NCBI RefSeq assembly: GCF_028372415.1
Contig: NC_092873.1
Span: 352,139,890 to 352,203,889, forward strand
Direction of reading: 5' to 3'
Origin: Notamacropus eugenii
Taxonomy: Eukaryota > Chordata > Mammalia > Diprotodontia > Macropodidae
Length of the DNA stretch: 64,000 nt
The translations under genes and the position numbers were made by a program. Shown piece by piece: positions 46,481 to 59,279 of this stretch. The notes beneath the pieces are model-generated. The model saw only the letters and a program-made list of their open reading frames with translations, was not told where the DNA came from and did not search any database. Each line of letters begins with the position of its first letter. Positions within the stretch are counted from its first letter, which is position 1.

Positions 46481-47527
46481 GAAGGTTACATCTTCTAACT
46501 TCAGAGTGTCTTGGGAAATGAAGAGTACTTAATGTGTGTGAAACAGGAAGTTTGCCTCTTCAGGTCAAATGTGTATCATTCTGTTTGAGAAAAGATTATT
46601 TCTAAATAGGCACAGTCCTCTAAGGGCAAGTCTGCTAAGTCAGCATGATGTCAGGCTTTGCTGGAAAGATCTGGAATTGAGCCTTCCCAAACTTCCCAAT
46701 TGAGGTTTCACTGGTCAGAAAAGACCCCCATCGGTAGGACTGATTTAGGTTGCTTTTTAGTAATGGGGATGGGGTGTGCTAATTCATTTTCCCACTTCCT
46801 CAATCTTTGCTCCCCAAGTGATTACAGATTACGTAAGACATCAGGCATGAGTATTCTTTCTCCAATCCACAATTCCCACTGCAGCCCAAGTAACCTTCCT
46901 TTTCTACTATTACACTTACAGTATTTCATAGTTTATTCAAAAATTTTCAGTAACTCCCTATCGGGAAGCACTATGTCCTTTGATGACTATAGGCAAATTA
47001 GTTAAACTCTCATTGTCTCAGTTTCTTTATCTTTAAAATGGTGACAAACACTTGTACTATATTTCACAGAGTTGAGGAAAGAACTTTTTTTGCAAATCTT
47101 AAAATAGCTACATAAATGTGAGTTACTATTATTACAAAACGAAGAGGTGAAGAAGGAAAAGTGATGGAATTAGTCTCAGAGTGCTTAACATAATGGAGCA
47201 TCAGTTTGTCTCTAAAGTCTTTTCCAGCTTTCTATTTGTAATGTATGTCTAGCCTTTTGTCCTAACTGAGCCTTACCCTCTCGTATATTCTTATGTTCTA
47301 TCTAAACTGGGGTTAATTGCTTTCATGTCCCTCCCATTTCCATACTTTTATGCACATTATTTCCCATGCCTGAAATAACTCCATGCACCTCAGGTCTAAA
47401 GAACTCCCTTCTCCATGAAGCCCTCCTTGAGCCTCCCAGCTCCCTCCCCAAATCATCCCTTGGCTTTTATCTCACTCTCTGGCATTACTGTTAGGTGTTA
47501 TCTACAGGTGTTACTGTTATCTACACT

Positions 47528-47780
47528 GGAGCAGTAGATAGAGCATTGGGTTTGGAGTTAGGAGTCCCAAGTTCAAAACTGGCCTCAGACACTTATCTGT
47601 GTGCCCTTGGGACAAATCACTTCATCTTTTTGTCTGTTTCCTCTTTCCTCAACGGTAAAATGATGATAATAGCTCCTACCTGGAAGGGTTATTCTGAGGA
47701 TCAAATGAAACAATTTGTTGTAAATCACTTAGCACAGTGCTTCGCACACAGTAAGAAATGTGAGTTATTACTATTAGTTA
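47528..47780 (+). mobile_element. CORE-SINE (MIR/Ther-1-like tail), sense
   Basis: GAGCAGTAGATAGAGCATTG, AACTGGCCTCAGACACTTAT, CTGAGGATCAAATGAAACAA and GAGTTATTACTATTAGTTAT. Confidence 0.75.
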
Positions 47781-47879
47781 TTGCTTCAGTTACTTATGTA
47801 TTACTCCTCCCCTCCTTAAATTATAAGCTACTTAAGAAGTCAGACCCGTAGAAAACATTCAAATAATTATTTGCTGTCG

Positions 47880-48030
47880 TGGTTGTTGTTTGTCCTTCAT
47901 TTTCAAAGAGGACCATGACATCAGCGAGGTGATGCCATGACATGAAAATGAATTGGACTTCAGCGAGGGAGGAGTGTGCAAATCAAGATACGGATCAGGA
48001 CAACTGAAGATGGCCCAGGATGCAGTGAAG
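47880..48030 (-). mobile_element. Partial copy of the second SINE family
   Basis: GTTGTTTGTCCTTCATTTTC, GACCATGACATCAGCGAGGT and AAGATGGCCCAGGATGCAGT match 32.3-32.5 kb, without the head. Confidence 0.75.
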
Positions 48031-48539
48031 GCCCTTGGCCTTTTTAAGCTAAGGTCTTTTTAGTCTCAGTTTGACTGAGGCAGAGTCCACTCTGTAATAC
48101 AGGCTAAATAAGAAATAGGGCAGAGAATATCCTCTTTATCTAGACAAAAAAAAAAAATCTGGGAGAAGACCCTTAGGGTTTCTGGCCAAAGAGAAACAAC
48201 TGCAATTTACCTTCACCTTGAGCCAAATAGGGTGCAAAGACTAAGTAGGGCTGGCCTGGGACTTATCTTATCGTTGGCCTAGAACTGGTTAAGAAAGGGA
48301 GTAGGTAACTGGTCCACAATGTAACTGGGCTTCCCACTCAACAGCAGTCAAAGTCAGAATAAGTAGACAGAGGGGAACGACAATTCTCTAGTAAGACGTT
48401 ACTAGACTTAGGCAACTACCTCCCCACATCAGCTAGATGGTGAGCTTCTCTTCTTTCTCCATGTACCATTCAGCTCCAGCCCAGGATCCCCAGAAGGGGT
48501 CACAAATGAATGCCTGTTCTGGGATCAGTGGACACATGT

Positions 48540-48660
48540 GGTGGTATAGTGAGGTGACGCTGGGCTCTGGTACTCACTGTCTGACCTTGAACAAGTCACT
48601 TCGCCTCTGTATGCCTCAGTTTCCCCCTCTGTAAAATGAGGGGTTTGGCCTATATGATGT
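48540..48660 (+). mobile_element. MIR-like SINE just inside intron 1
   Basis: TGTCTGACCTTGAACAAGTC, GCCTCAGTTTCCCCCTCTGT and AAAATGAGGGGTTTGGCC. It abuts the CpG island. Confidence 0.6.
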
Positions 48661-48887
48661 ATAAAATTTCATCCAACTTTAAAAAGACTGTAATTAGGCT
48701 CAGATCCCAGATTTGGGGGGATTGCCCCTGAAAGCAGGAGCATCGCCTGGGAATGAGAAGGGGCTTCAGCGCCCCCTTCCCTTTTCGCGGCCCCGCCTCT
48801 TCGCAGAGAGAACCAAGACGCCGAGAAGCGAAGGGGGAGACGACCAACCGGGAGGGGGCGATTGTCCAATCCTTGAGCAAGACACCG

Positions 48888-48895
48888 TGACGTCA
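48888..48895. promoter_or_regulatory. Palindromic CRE (TGACGTCA)
   Basis: Perfect 8-bp CREB/ATF site, 18 bp after a plus-strand CCAAT (48866-48870), and about 350 bp inside inferred intron 1 of CALCOCO2. It could be a downstream element of the CALCOCO2 promoter or part of a second start site on either strand. Confidence 0.5.
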
Positions 48896-49241
48896 CGACT
48901 CTCCATGCCCGCGGAGACGCCATGGCGGAAACCCCCAGAGAAAAGGGGAACGTGTCCACATCGCCGCCCCCGCCCGCGCGCGCGCACCCGCCGGCGCCTC
49001 GCTACCCTCCGGAGATCTTCCCCGCGAACTCCTTCCAAACTGAGAGGGGCGCTACGGAGGCCATCTCGTCCCCCACCCCCGCCCCCGCCCCCTCCGGCGC
49101 GACCACGGAGGAAGCGTGGCGAAGCCTCCGGCCTTCCCTTCCCGACCACGGGCTTCCTTCGCCTTCACGGACACGAAGCGGGAAAGCAGCCGTCCCCACT
49201 CCTCCCTACGCCATCCACCGTCTTCACCTTAGAGACTCACC

Positions 49242-49340
49242 CGCAGCAGCAACAGCCACCAGCAGCTGCGTCGCAACAGCAACAGGGGCGGGGGCGGGGC
49301 CGGGAAAAGGTCCCAGGGGCGAACTTCCTGGGCCCCGCCC
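49242..49340 (-). other. CALCOCO2: CALCOCO2 exon 1 (non-coding, 3' part; TSS not fixed)
   Basis: On the minus strand a CTG/TTG-rich, GC-rich leader ends at CTGCGG followed by a strong donor GTGAGTCT, placing the last exon base at 49241 or 49242. It lies in a CpG island with GC boxes at about 49284-49306 immediately upstream, as expected for a housekeeping-type promoter. The first coding exon carries only 11 bases of 5' UTR after its acceptor, so at least one upstream non-coding exon is required. I infer this one. Other donors in the island, or additional leader exons, cannot be excluded without cDNA. Confidence 0.6.
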
Positions 49341-49982
49341 TCCAGTGCGTCATAACGTTAGCGCCCCGCCCTCAGCGTCTTGCGCGCAGGGCCTCCTGGG
49401 ACTGGTAGTTCTTTCTGGGCCGAGAGGAAACGCACAGACGTGGAAGGAGCGCCAGGATGGTCTCGCTTGCCTCCGGCTCCTGCAGCCTTGTGGGTTCGGC
49501 ACCATCGCCTCACTCTCAGGCACTTGGAATCCGCCTCTTTCCCCTAGATGGTGCTATTAACTTAGTTTTCTCCTTCTGGACCAAAGAATCCCCCTGAAAG
49601 GTCATCTCGTCCATTTATCTAGGTTCCGCTGAGCGTCTTCCCTGGGATCATAGAGTGACAATGATACAGTGTTCCATCTCCCGCTTCCGTGCCTTTGCAT
49701 AGGGGTTCCCCACTTTTGGAATGCCTTCTCTCCTCACCTCCTCAGCCTCTCGGACACCCTTCTCCTTTCAAAGCACTAAGTAGGTGTAACCTTTCACAGG
49801 GACTTTTTCCGATTCCCTCAGTTGTTTAGTGCTGATTCTATCTTGAAATTATTTTGTAAAATGTGGCCGTAGACAGAGCATGCCAAAGAGTTCTAAGTCC
49901 CAGCTCTTAAAGCATAATGCCTAACCCATTGGAAGCACTTAATAAATTGTCTGCCTCTCTGTCCTTGCCTTTGTGTCTATTT

Positions 49983-50002
49983 CTGTCTGTCTGTCTGTCT
50001 CT
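49983..50002 (+). repeat. Short (TCTG)n tract
   Basis: Four TCTG units within a C/T-rich stretch. Confidence 0.8.
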
Positions 50003-50694
50003 TCTTCCTCTGACACCAACTCTATGACCCTAGGTAAGTCACTTAACTTCTCCGGCAGTTCTCTTAACTTACCATCCCCTGTTGGTTAAAAAGTGTTTCC
50101 TTTTCTTGAAGTTCCTTATTCAAGTGAATAGGATCCAGCCCTTATTCCTATCTTAGTATTTACATGTTGCATCCTTGTAAGCTCCTTGAGGGTAGAGAAC
50201 TGTTTCATATTTGCTTTTGTATTCCCAAAGCTTTGCACAATAACTTGCACATAGGCATCTGATAAATGCCTGGTTGAATTGAGCTGAAAGAGATCTCAGA
50301 GATTTAGTCCAACCCCTTAATTAAAAAATTGATGCCTTTTGTTTTACATCACAGTTATTCCCAGATATGCGTACATCATACACACACTCCCCTTAAGTTG
50401 AACAAAAATAGGTAAGCAAAGACAGAGTGACCATCTCTGACAATGTATATACAACATTCTGCCATCACTCTCCTGCCCCTCTGCTGTGAGGAGAAAGGTA
50501 TGTTTCATTACCGAATCTCTAGGATTCAGCACCCTCATTTTACCAAGAAGGAAATATCTTCAATAGATAAGAAAGAGCCTCTACTATATTAATTCTATCT
50601 TCCTCTTAAAACAAAAGACCCCCAAACTCCCTGGGACATCAGAAATCACACCTGTGATCTCAGGAGTGTTCTTTGATTTTACACGGTAGGACAC

Positions 50695-50905
50695 CTGGAA
50701 TCTAAGAATCATAAAACGCCATAGCTGGAAGGGAACTTGGAGACCATGAATCAATACATAAATATTTATCAACCCCTATGCATCAAGTACTGTGTGTCAT
50801 CTCTTGGGGGAAGTGATTTGGTCAAGGTCAAGTAGGTGAGTGGGGGAGTTAGAACTAGATTTTGGTTCTTCCGACTTCAAGTCTACTCTTCCCACTCTAC
50901 TTACA
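50695..50905 (-). mobile_element. MIR-type SINE with an internal old-repeat fragment
   Basis: GGAATCTAAGAATCATAAAA, ATAGCTGGAAGGGAACTTGG, and later GGTCAAGGTCAAGTAGGTGA and CTAGATTTTGGTTCTTCCGA. A short AATCAATACATAAATATTTA piece interrupts it. Confidence 0.45.
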
Positions 50906-52734
50906 TCCAACATGAATATTCCCTGAATCAGTATGAACTCATTTTCTTCTGATTCTGTTCTAATAAGTCTTATTCCTGGAATCATCTAGTTCTTTTTGTC
51001 TGGCTCCAATTCTTAGGAGGTTCACTACTTGGAGGTTTTCCATCTTAGTTCTAGGCTCTTTATACTCCTTCCACTTACTTCTGATTTCATTTTTTATTTT
51101 TTTCATTTCTTCTAGACACTTTTAAGAGTCCTTGTGGCCAAGCCATTTTCCCAACTCTGCTCTGCTTGTACTTGTAGAATTAATGTCTTTTTCTGGGTTT
51201 GTCTCTTGACCCATTATATTTATCTCTTCATTGTGTTTGGTACATTTTATTTGTTCATGCCTCTAGCCTCAGTTCCTGCTTTGGGATTGTATAACAGGGC
51301 CAGGCTCCTCCCCTTTCCAAACACTTGGATGGCGTCATCATACCTGGTTTGGTGTTCATCTTGATTTCCTGGGTTCCTGATAGCTGGTTTCCACTTTTTC
51401 TGGTGTGTCTACACTTTTAGTGCCGTCAGGTTTCAGGCTTCCCTGAGTCATCCAGGGTCAGAGTGCTGAAGTCTAAAGGACTCCCTGAATTGTCCTTGTC
51501 AAACCCTCCTGGAGCATTAGCCATCTTTGGTCAGTCATCTGTGGACTTCCACACCCTGACCCTCCCAACCCCACAGAATCCTACTAAGAGGGCAACAAGT
51601 TTCTACCATTCTAGGGATTCCCTTTCATAATTCCATAGGTTTTCGATGCCCTTAGAGCATCTCTGCTCAGAGGGTTAGAAGGCTATTCTCCTGTTTACCT
51701 GTGTTTATACTGGCTTCCAGGGTTACTGAAGAGTTGGACATGACTGAAATGACTGAATAACAAAATAACAAATATTGTCTTCCACCGTGGAATCCTTAAT
51801 CCCAGTGCTCACAGGCTTCTGACTTAGTCCTGGTCTACAGGAAGTTTGCCATTGCTATTTCTCTTTGGATTTCTGATCATTATTCAATCTGGTTCTCTTT
51901 GTGGGAATATGTGCAGGAGAATCGGGCTCCTCTACAACCTTTCCCTTCTCCATCTTAACAAGGAGTCTCTTTTCCTTTTGTTTTTCCCCTTCCTGAGGGG
52001 CAAAGCCAGTGCTCAGAACTCTTCACATACGTGGGAAAAAGTGCTATAATACAGTTTCTACTCACTGTACATTTTTCTCCAGATCATAAAATGTCAATTC
52101 TGTTCTCAGACCTTATTTTCCAAACCAAAAAGTTTCCAAACTGCTTTTGGTTGAACTCTAGTGTTCTGCAGGACATGACTATAGTTATTCCATCAGAAAA
52201 TTTCAATGACAGTGATATATTTCCCTCTAAAATATAAAACAAGAAACTATATTGATTTTTTTTTGTTACTGTATTGGTCTGAATCTAGTTTGCATGAAAT
52301 TTTAGTACATCCTATATTATTTTTCAATTCAAGAAATGTTAAATAAGGAACAAAAGCACTGTGTTGGGCACTGAGGATATGAACCTAAAATGTGATACCA
52401 TTGCTATCCTAAAGGAGCTTACATTCTAGAATAAAATAAAACACAATACACAACATTCTACTTCTTTACACGGGGCAGGAGGGTACGGGGGGGACAGAGG
52501 ACCTTGTAGCTCTGGGAAAATGGAAGATAAGTTCCACCAAACATTAGCATTTAGAACCATTACTGTGAGAGCCACAGGAATTAAGGAGCAGGGGATTCTG
52601 ATATAGAGATGGCAGATCTAATTCCTTCATGAGAGATCATCTTTTCAGGAAAAGCAATTGCAAAGGAGTCCTATGCTATTACCTTGTCTTACCAAAGCTG
52701 AGTCCCAGCTTTATTAAAATATGTATAATATACA

Positions 52735-52848
52735 TCTATATCTGTCTATCTATCTATATCTATCTATCCATTATCTTTCTATCTATCTGTCTGTCTGTCT
52801 GTCTCTGTCTGTCTGTATATCTATCTATCATCTATCTATCTATCATTG
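52735..52848 (+). repeat. (TATC)n/(TGTC)n compound microsatellite
   Basis: Mixed TATC and TCTG tetranucleotides. Short open frames here are repeat artefacts. Confidence 0.95.
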
Positions 52849-53389
52849 TAGGTCTGGACCTCCTCAAGGGAGAAGTCAGAGGAGAATAGGGCTATCTCAA
52901 AAAGCAGTGACATTAGATCTTAGCCAGCTTTGTTTTTCTTGTCCACACCAGCCTTCTGGTGATTCAGACAATTCCTAGTGGAATAGTCGTGTGTCTATAC
53001 ATGTCTGCATATATGCACATATGCATACAGTGTATTTACATATACATGCATATTCCATTGTAGAGTTGTAGAGCTGTCTCTCTGGGGATGGGTTTTCATG
53101 GTGCATTCCATATTAGCCGTTTGGCTACGTTTACTAATCATAAGGAAGACAGGTAACGATACTATCCAGTATTTACTATGTGGAAGGGTCCTTGCTGGGT
53201 GCTAAAATGACTAGTTGGTTTCTGTATCACTACACTTGGAACAGATATGATTCAGATTCAATTTAATAAGTATTTACGTATTTACTACGTGTAAGGCACT
53301 GTGCCAAGGCCTGGAGATTACAAAGACAAAAAAGTAAAGAGTCCCTACCTTCAAGGGGCTTACATTGTACTGAGGGAGTGTCGTACTCT

Positions 53390-53391
53390 CT

Positions 53392-53437
<46 letters not shown>
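53390..53437 (+). repeat. (TC)n(TG)n microsatellite
   Basis: A few CT units followed by about 21 TG units. Confidence 0.95.
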
Positions 53438-53438
<1 letters not shown>

Positions 53439-53474
53439 GTCAACCTTCAGAGTTCTATCTAAGAAAGACAAATA

Positions 53475-55200
53475 GAATTAAATTGCATCCATGTTTATTT
53501 CTCTCAAAGTGAGTGGCATGCATGGAAGCCAGTCTGGAACTGAGCTTCCTTTGGGTTTAGGGTGCACACTTTATATAGCCTTCTAGCAGGAGCTGATGTC
53601 ACTCCCTCACCCCTGGACAGAGAAAATATCTTATACCAGACTTCTAGTCATGTTCATATAAATAACCCCTAATTAAAGTGGATGTTTCTTTTAAGGCATT
53701 TACAAGATAGGTCACAAGCCATTTTTCTTCTAAGATAACTAATTGTAACAGAACTGAGACAGTTATATTAACTAAATAACAGAATCACATGCTGTTTTTA
53801 CAAGTTTTTGATCTAATTATTCCCATATTATTATAAAGAATTAAAGGACCCTAGCTTATAATAGGTAACTAGTAACAGATGTCAAGGCTAAATACTTAAG
53901 TAAGTTGTTTGGAATATAGAAAGGACTAAAATTCTAGGCTAAGTAGCTCAAACTTTATAACTTGTATCTTATAGTAACTTAGGTGTTCCAACATCAACCT
54001 ATCATTTAATAGATTTAATATTGTGCTTACAAAACTTTTTGATTATAGAAACTTGCTATAAAATAATAAGGATATAATTATACAGTAAGGGAAAAATGTT
54101 TTCCTAACTTCATATCAATTCCAGGCAAAAGTTAGGTAGATGGCCAATTGCATTGAGCCTGATTTAAAGTCAGCCAGGTGGGATATTTTCCATTCCATGT
54201 GTCATACTGGGGAAATTGCATCAGGAGAATCCTACCTCAGCTCATGGAAAAAGTCATTTTCGCAGTTCATACATCTAAAACCCCATAGGTTACCGGCATC
54301 ATGGGTCATTGGCTCAGTAGCATTTCTTGATGATCATACTGGAGTCAGAATCAGAATCACATCAGTTAATAGTCCCATAGGTCTTGAATGGCAAGTACCA
54401 GTAATCAGAGTTTAGGTTCAGCTCTCAAAGATAACATATCTGACTATAATCTCATATTGGTAACAGTAAGAGATTTATCACAGAAAACTATTACTGCTCT
54501 CAGAGTCCCTTTAAACAATAGGAACATCTTTAAGGCAATTCTTAAGTAGTTTACATACATTTCTACACCTGTTTTAATTCCAGATTAAATAACAAACATA
54601 AGTAAAATCAGATTTCCCATTAAGATAACACAAGATAGTTCACAAGTTATTATTCTTCACTAATATAACTGTCTGTACTGAAATCCTATTCCTTAAAATA
54701 AAAACAAAAGAGATTCCTGAATTTTAACTTCACAACTTCATAGATTTGCAATGTTTGTTTCTCAAGTTTTTTTGCCCTTCTCTAATTATACTTATCATTC
54801 TGAAAGTATGAGACACTTTAGCAACTGAATCTTATATATATGATAAGTTCAAATACTAATTTTAAACCTTGTTTAGGTCATGGAATGACAACAAATTCAG
54901 ATTAAAATAGCAAGATCTTTCCCACTTACAGCTCATTACAGTAATTCAGATGCTTTAGTATTTATCACTAGCCTTAGATCTCTGATGTTGCTTCCACTGA
55001 GCTGCTGATTCCGCCTGTTTTTCTGAAAACATCCATTTAAGGCTGGTCCAAGAACACAACAAACCTAGGAATGAAACTCAGAAATTCATAGTAGGTTTAG
55101 ACATAAATTGTTATCAATATCAAATTATTATCACAATAAATTATCTTGTAAATGAAAATTTAGTAAGCCTTCTAAAAACCACATAAAAGATTTTTTATAA
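53475..55200 (-). mobile_element. Possible degraded LTR element (low confidence)
   Basis: The minus strand shows a TATATAAAG motif at about 53568 and an AATAAA near 53500, in the LTR order. This is followed by 1.5 kb of AT-rich sequence with partial internal similarity (about 53696-53760 against 54620-54690). No coding part is recognisable; family unknown. Confidence 0.25.
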
Positions 55201-55454
55201 AATATTTCTTCATAAAAGCATTTTCTTAAAAACAGCTTAAAATTTATCCTGATGCTAAAAATGAAAGACGAAAGAATATGTCATAGTGCCAGCTCTCAAG
55301 GAGTAGAAATGAGTGTGTAGAACATGTAACCCTATATGACCCTATATACTCCTTAGTCTTTCCCATTGTATCTGAGAAGACACCCTATATGTTGTATGTG
55401 CTTAATAAGTATTGATTGGCTGATTATATTTTTTCAGGTATATGTTACATTGCC

Positions 55455-55560
55455 AAAGGACTTGCCCCAGGGTCACACAGCTAGTAAGTATCTGAGGCCA
55501 GATTTGAACTCATGAAGATGTCCTCCTGACTTTAGGCCACCTAGCTGTCTGACCTATGGC
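55455..55560 (-). mobile_element. SINE head fragment, antisense
   Basis: CCAGGGTCACACAGCTAGTA, GTATCTGAGGCCAGATTTGA and TTTAGGCCACCTAGCTGTCT. Confidence 0.75.
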
Positions 55561-57159
55561 AGAGCTCATACTGGTCTGATCAGTCACAGTCGAACACACT
55601 GTTACTTGACCCCAATATAGTGATGTCATATTGGTCTTCTTTGAACGTGAAGAACAACTAACCACCAACTAGATCTCCAGCTTCCTCAGGATAGGGACTA
55701 TGTCTTCCTTATTATGCAAAAAACACTCTTGACTATAGGGGTCCAATTTTTTCATCCTTTTAAAATCCCTTTCCTTCTTCCATCCCAGTATTGGGATCTG
55801 TATGTGGACATGTGGTGGGGGAGGGAGGGTATACTTTCCATTTATTCACTTATTATTAATAATGATAAGTATATTGTATATGCTGATTTTAAGTCTTACT
55901 GAGTTCTTTGCAAAGTCTATCTCCTCAGTCTCTGAAACATAGTAACTCATAAACCAAAAAATACATATGAATGGTCGTATTTTATATATGCATTATTAAG
56001 AGTAACAATAAACACTTTAAGGTTAACAAAGTATCCAAATCGTAAAGGTATTATTATATCCATTTTACAAACTATGCAAACTGAGTGTCAGAGAAATTAA
56101 ATGACTTACTTAAAGTCTCACAGCTGGGAAATATTGTAGTAGTGGCTCAAACGCAGGTCTCCAATTTCAATGCCAGCACTGCTATCATACTTCCAGAGTG
56201 CTGGCCATCGCACCAGGTGCTGAGTGTCAGGGAGAGGACAAGATATAACTTAGTCTCTGTCTGTATGGATCTTACATACATAAAGGTAAATGAAATAAAA
56301 ATAAAGAGTGGGAGTTGGAGACAAGACCTTGGGAAAATCTGCCATCTGGGAAGAGAGGCCCATGAAGCAGGGCCAGAAGGTAGTGCCCCAGAGCAGCTGC
56401 TGGGTACCATCCTGCCTTTATCTTTAACCCTCACAAAAAGTTCACTTGAATGAATTAACCCTTCTCTCCTTTAGCCCAGCCTAGCCCACCAGCTGAGTGC
56501 ACCCTTGGATTCTGGCCTAAGAATTTTTTTTTTGACTAATTAGGGTTTTATTTCACATGAAAAAACATAAGTCAAGGGAATTTTTTTGATATCTTTTATA
56601 CATTTCCCCCTGCATCCCACCCCCCCACCTGAAAGCTATCTTATCTAACAACAAATACTCATTTAATGAAAAAAAAAGAAGAAGAGGTAGGAAAAAAATC
56701 AGCAAAATCAATTAGCTTAAGAACTTTAAATATGAACTCTACTAGAACTGAAGACGAAACCTGCTCCTCCCTCTAATAATCTTAGGTCTGGGCAGGCTAC
56801 CACGTTTTATGTTATAAGTTGTTTCTATTTATATCCTATGTTGATTCAGAAGAAGGGCAGAGAGATCAATGGAAGATGAGTATTAACTATCTATTGCCAT
56901 CACTTTTATCATCAAGTTAAATCCAAAGGGGGCTGATTTTCATATAGTACAGGCAAAAGTCATTGGAACTATTGGGAGCCCTTGAGTTGTATTTCTGAAG
57001 GATTGTGTATGCCAATCAAATCATAAGAGGGTACTTGGATATTTAAAAGGCCCCTGAAGTAAATCTTTTTGTAAGGCAAAAAAAAGAATCACTTTGTACT
57101 TTATAATTTTGTAAGTTTGAATTTTCAAATGCCATCAATCTATAAAAGAAAAAAATAGG

Positions 57160-57365
57160 GCATCTGAAGTCAGAGGACTTGTGTTCAAGCCCTGATTCTG
57201 CCACCCATCCGTGAGACCTTGGACAAGTCACTTCAACTCTCTGATCCCGTTTCTTCCTTTGTAAAATGAGCATAATAATACCCACAGGGTGCTTTCATAG
57301 GGCTATCTTGGGGAGAGTACTTGGAAGAGCTTCAAAGGGCTCCATCAATGTGAGTTTTGTAGGTC
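57160..57365 (+). mobile_element. MIR-like SINE, sense
   Basis: GCATCTGAAGTCAGAGGACT, TGAGACCTTGGACAAGTCAC and CTTTGTAAAATGAGCATAAT. Confidence 0.6.
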
Positions 57366-57724
57366 TGCTGGTGATCACAAAAGGTCTTTCTCTTATAGGC
57401 TTAGAGAGTGCCCCAAGGCTAGAAAAGTGAAGGGACTAATACAGGGGAGGGGAATCTGATTTAAATCCGGAAGGGGAAAACAGCAGGAGGATATGAAAAG
57501 AACACTGAGTTTTACGAAATCGGGGCAATTCCTTTCCCTTTCCCTGGGCCTTTGTAAAATAAGGGGGTTGGACTGAATTACGTCTAAGACACCCTTCAGA
57601 AAGCCAAGTGTTCTATCCAGTATACCATAGAATCTCTCCTATTGAAATTTATAAGGGACTTCCTTGTTCTATGGGGCTGGGTAGTTATACAGAGACAGTT
57701 TCACTTTCTGTGCATCGTTAAAAA

Positions 57725-57900
57725 GCAAGGCACCAACATGACCAATGTGAAAATGTGTTTAATAGGAATGTATGTGTAGAGCCTATATCAGATTATATGC
57801 CATCTTGGGGAGAGGAGGGGGGAGAAAAATCTAAAACTTATAGAAGTGAATGTTGAAAACTAAAAAGAAATTAACTAATAAAAAAAGAAAATTAAAAATT
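57725..57900 (+). mobile_element. L1 3' terminus
   Basis: ACCAATGTGAAAATGTGTTT, GCCTATATCAGATTATATGC and GTGAATGTTGAAAACTAAAA form the last 150 bases of an L1, with A-rich tail. Confidence 0.75.
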
Positions 57901-58682
57901 AAAAATAAAAGAAAATAAGGCTCTTCCCCAAATTCTATCCCTTAGCACCTCCTCTCCCCCAATCCCCCCCCCCCCCAAATCAAAGCACTTCCCACCAATT
58001 CTGCTCCTTGGTCCTTGGATAGAGAGGGCAATTATGGGATTGGTCATTGGCAACAATGTAGAATGGACTTATGCATTCATATACCTACACTGATCATATC
58101 TATACCAGAATGACAACTGGCGAAGGTACCCACCCTGCCACTAGAAATAAATACACTACCTGCTGCTGGTCCCTGAAGCTGTTCACCTCCCAAATAGGGT
58201 CGGCTATAGCCATAACTACCTGCACAGTGACCTTGCTCAGCTCCCTGTAGGTCCACTTTTAACTTCCAGGTGTCATCCACCTCCCTTAGCAACCATGCAG
58301 AATCTCTGTACGGTCTGAACAACTCTGAAGTTGATGCCTTCTGCCAAGATGGGCCAGGTACTTGGGGTGGGGGTGGGTGGGAAGGGGGGGCTCCTCTTCT
58401 TAGCAGCAGTCATCTTCTCCCAGAAGCTTTGTGTACTATAGTGGTTTTAGGAGGGTCGTTCCAATACGGCAACCACAACTGAATGAGGCATAGCTTACTG
58501 CTGAAAAGTCCATCTCTCAAAATCTCTTTGGGCACCTATGCCCAGTGTAAAAACAAAACAAAACAAAACCATATAGCAGAAAAGGCAGCCAGAGCATTGA
58601 AATCCCAGCTTAGGTTCACTTGTATGAGTCCCTGCTCTAACAGCCATGTGCGAGCAATCACCATTTCTGCTAGGGTAGGGAA

Positions 58683-58693
58683 GGGGGGGGGGG

Positions 58694-58741
<48 letters not shown>

Positions 58742-58763
58742 GACAGAGACAGAGAGAGACAAG
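58683..58763 (+). repeat. G-run, (GA)n, (CAGA)n compound repeat
   Basis: A run of 13 Gs, then GA dinucleotides, then about nine ACAG units. The long antisense frames over it are low-complexity artefacts. Confidence 0.95.
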
Positions 58764-59279
58764 ATAGAGAGATTCTTTTGAAGTGAGAATAGAATCTGTC
58801 TCTCTTTTTAAACTGAGGCAACCTGCTACTGTCATTATGACTCGGGTACATGGGGAGGTTTAAGATATAAAGGGCGAGATGTAAACAAAGCATTTGCTAC
58901 GTTATCCTAAAGCCCCAAGTCCTTCAGAATGGAGCTCCAGATATGGCCCAAAGTCTCACACATAGGGAGAGTAGAGAAGGTGTTTTGTTTACCTCCATTA
59001 TGCTAGAATTCTTTGTCCATTCATGCTGAAGATCCAAAGAATTGAGTATATTTCATCACCCTCCTGGTTAACTACCTTTCCATATTTCAAGCCTTCTTCA
59101 TTTTAGTGGGCACAAGGAAAGATATGGATTCCAATGGGAACCTGTGGCTAAGCAAGGCTCAGAGGATCCAAAATATTTGTTTTATACATGTGATTTTAAA
59201 TATGTTAATAGTTAATTTTAACTCTTCAAGTGTTCATTCATTCGAAAGTAGGAGATATTTTCAAATTTCCACAAATTTT

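Larger units (their letters stand above)
40660..49230 (-). other. CALCOCO2: CALCOCO2 intron 1
   Basis: The largest intron of the gene, about 8.6 kb. It holds a TAGGGG tandem (42.17 kb), an L1 split by a SINE (42.5-43.2 kb), the ISRE-like pair (45.0 kb), an antisense L1 (45.6-46.5 kb) and SINE copies at 47.5 and 47.9 kb. I see no alternative coding exon. Confidence 0.6.
48770..49460. promoter_or_regulatory. CALCOCO2: CpG island and CALCOCO2 promoter region
   Basis: This is an abrupt GC- and CpG-rich block in AT-rich surroundings. It contains GC boxes (about 49284-49306), CG runs at 48976-48990, a perfect CRE at 48888-48895 and a CCAAT at 48866-48870. It surrounds the inferred exon 1. Long open frames on both strands here follow from GC richness and are not called genes. 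Confidence 0.8.

Noticed and set aside
48713-49560. Long overlapping open frames (212 and 231 codons) on the plus strand, plus antisense frames
   Set aside because: They lie in a CpG island, are proline/alanine/arginine-rich without a recognisable domain, and run antisense to the inferred CALCOCO2 exon 1. GC richness explains the lack of stops.
58495-58893. Serine/leucine/cysteine-rich frames of 99 and 132 codons
   Set aside because: They are translations of the GA/CAGA microsatellite.
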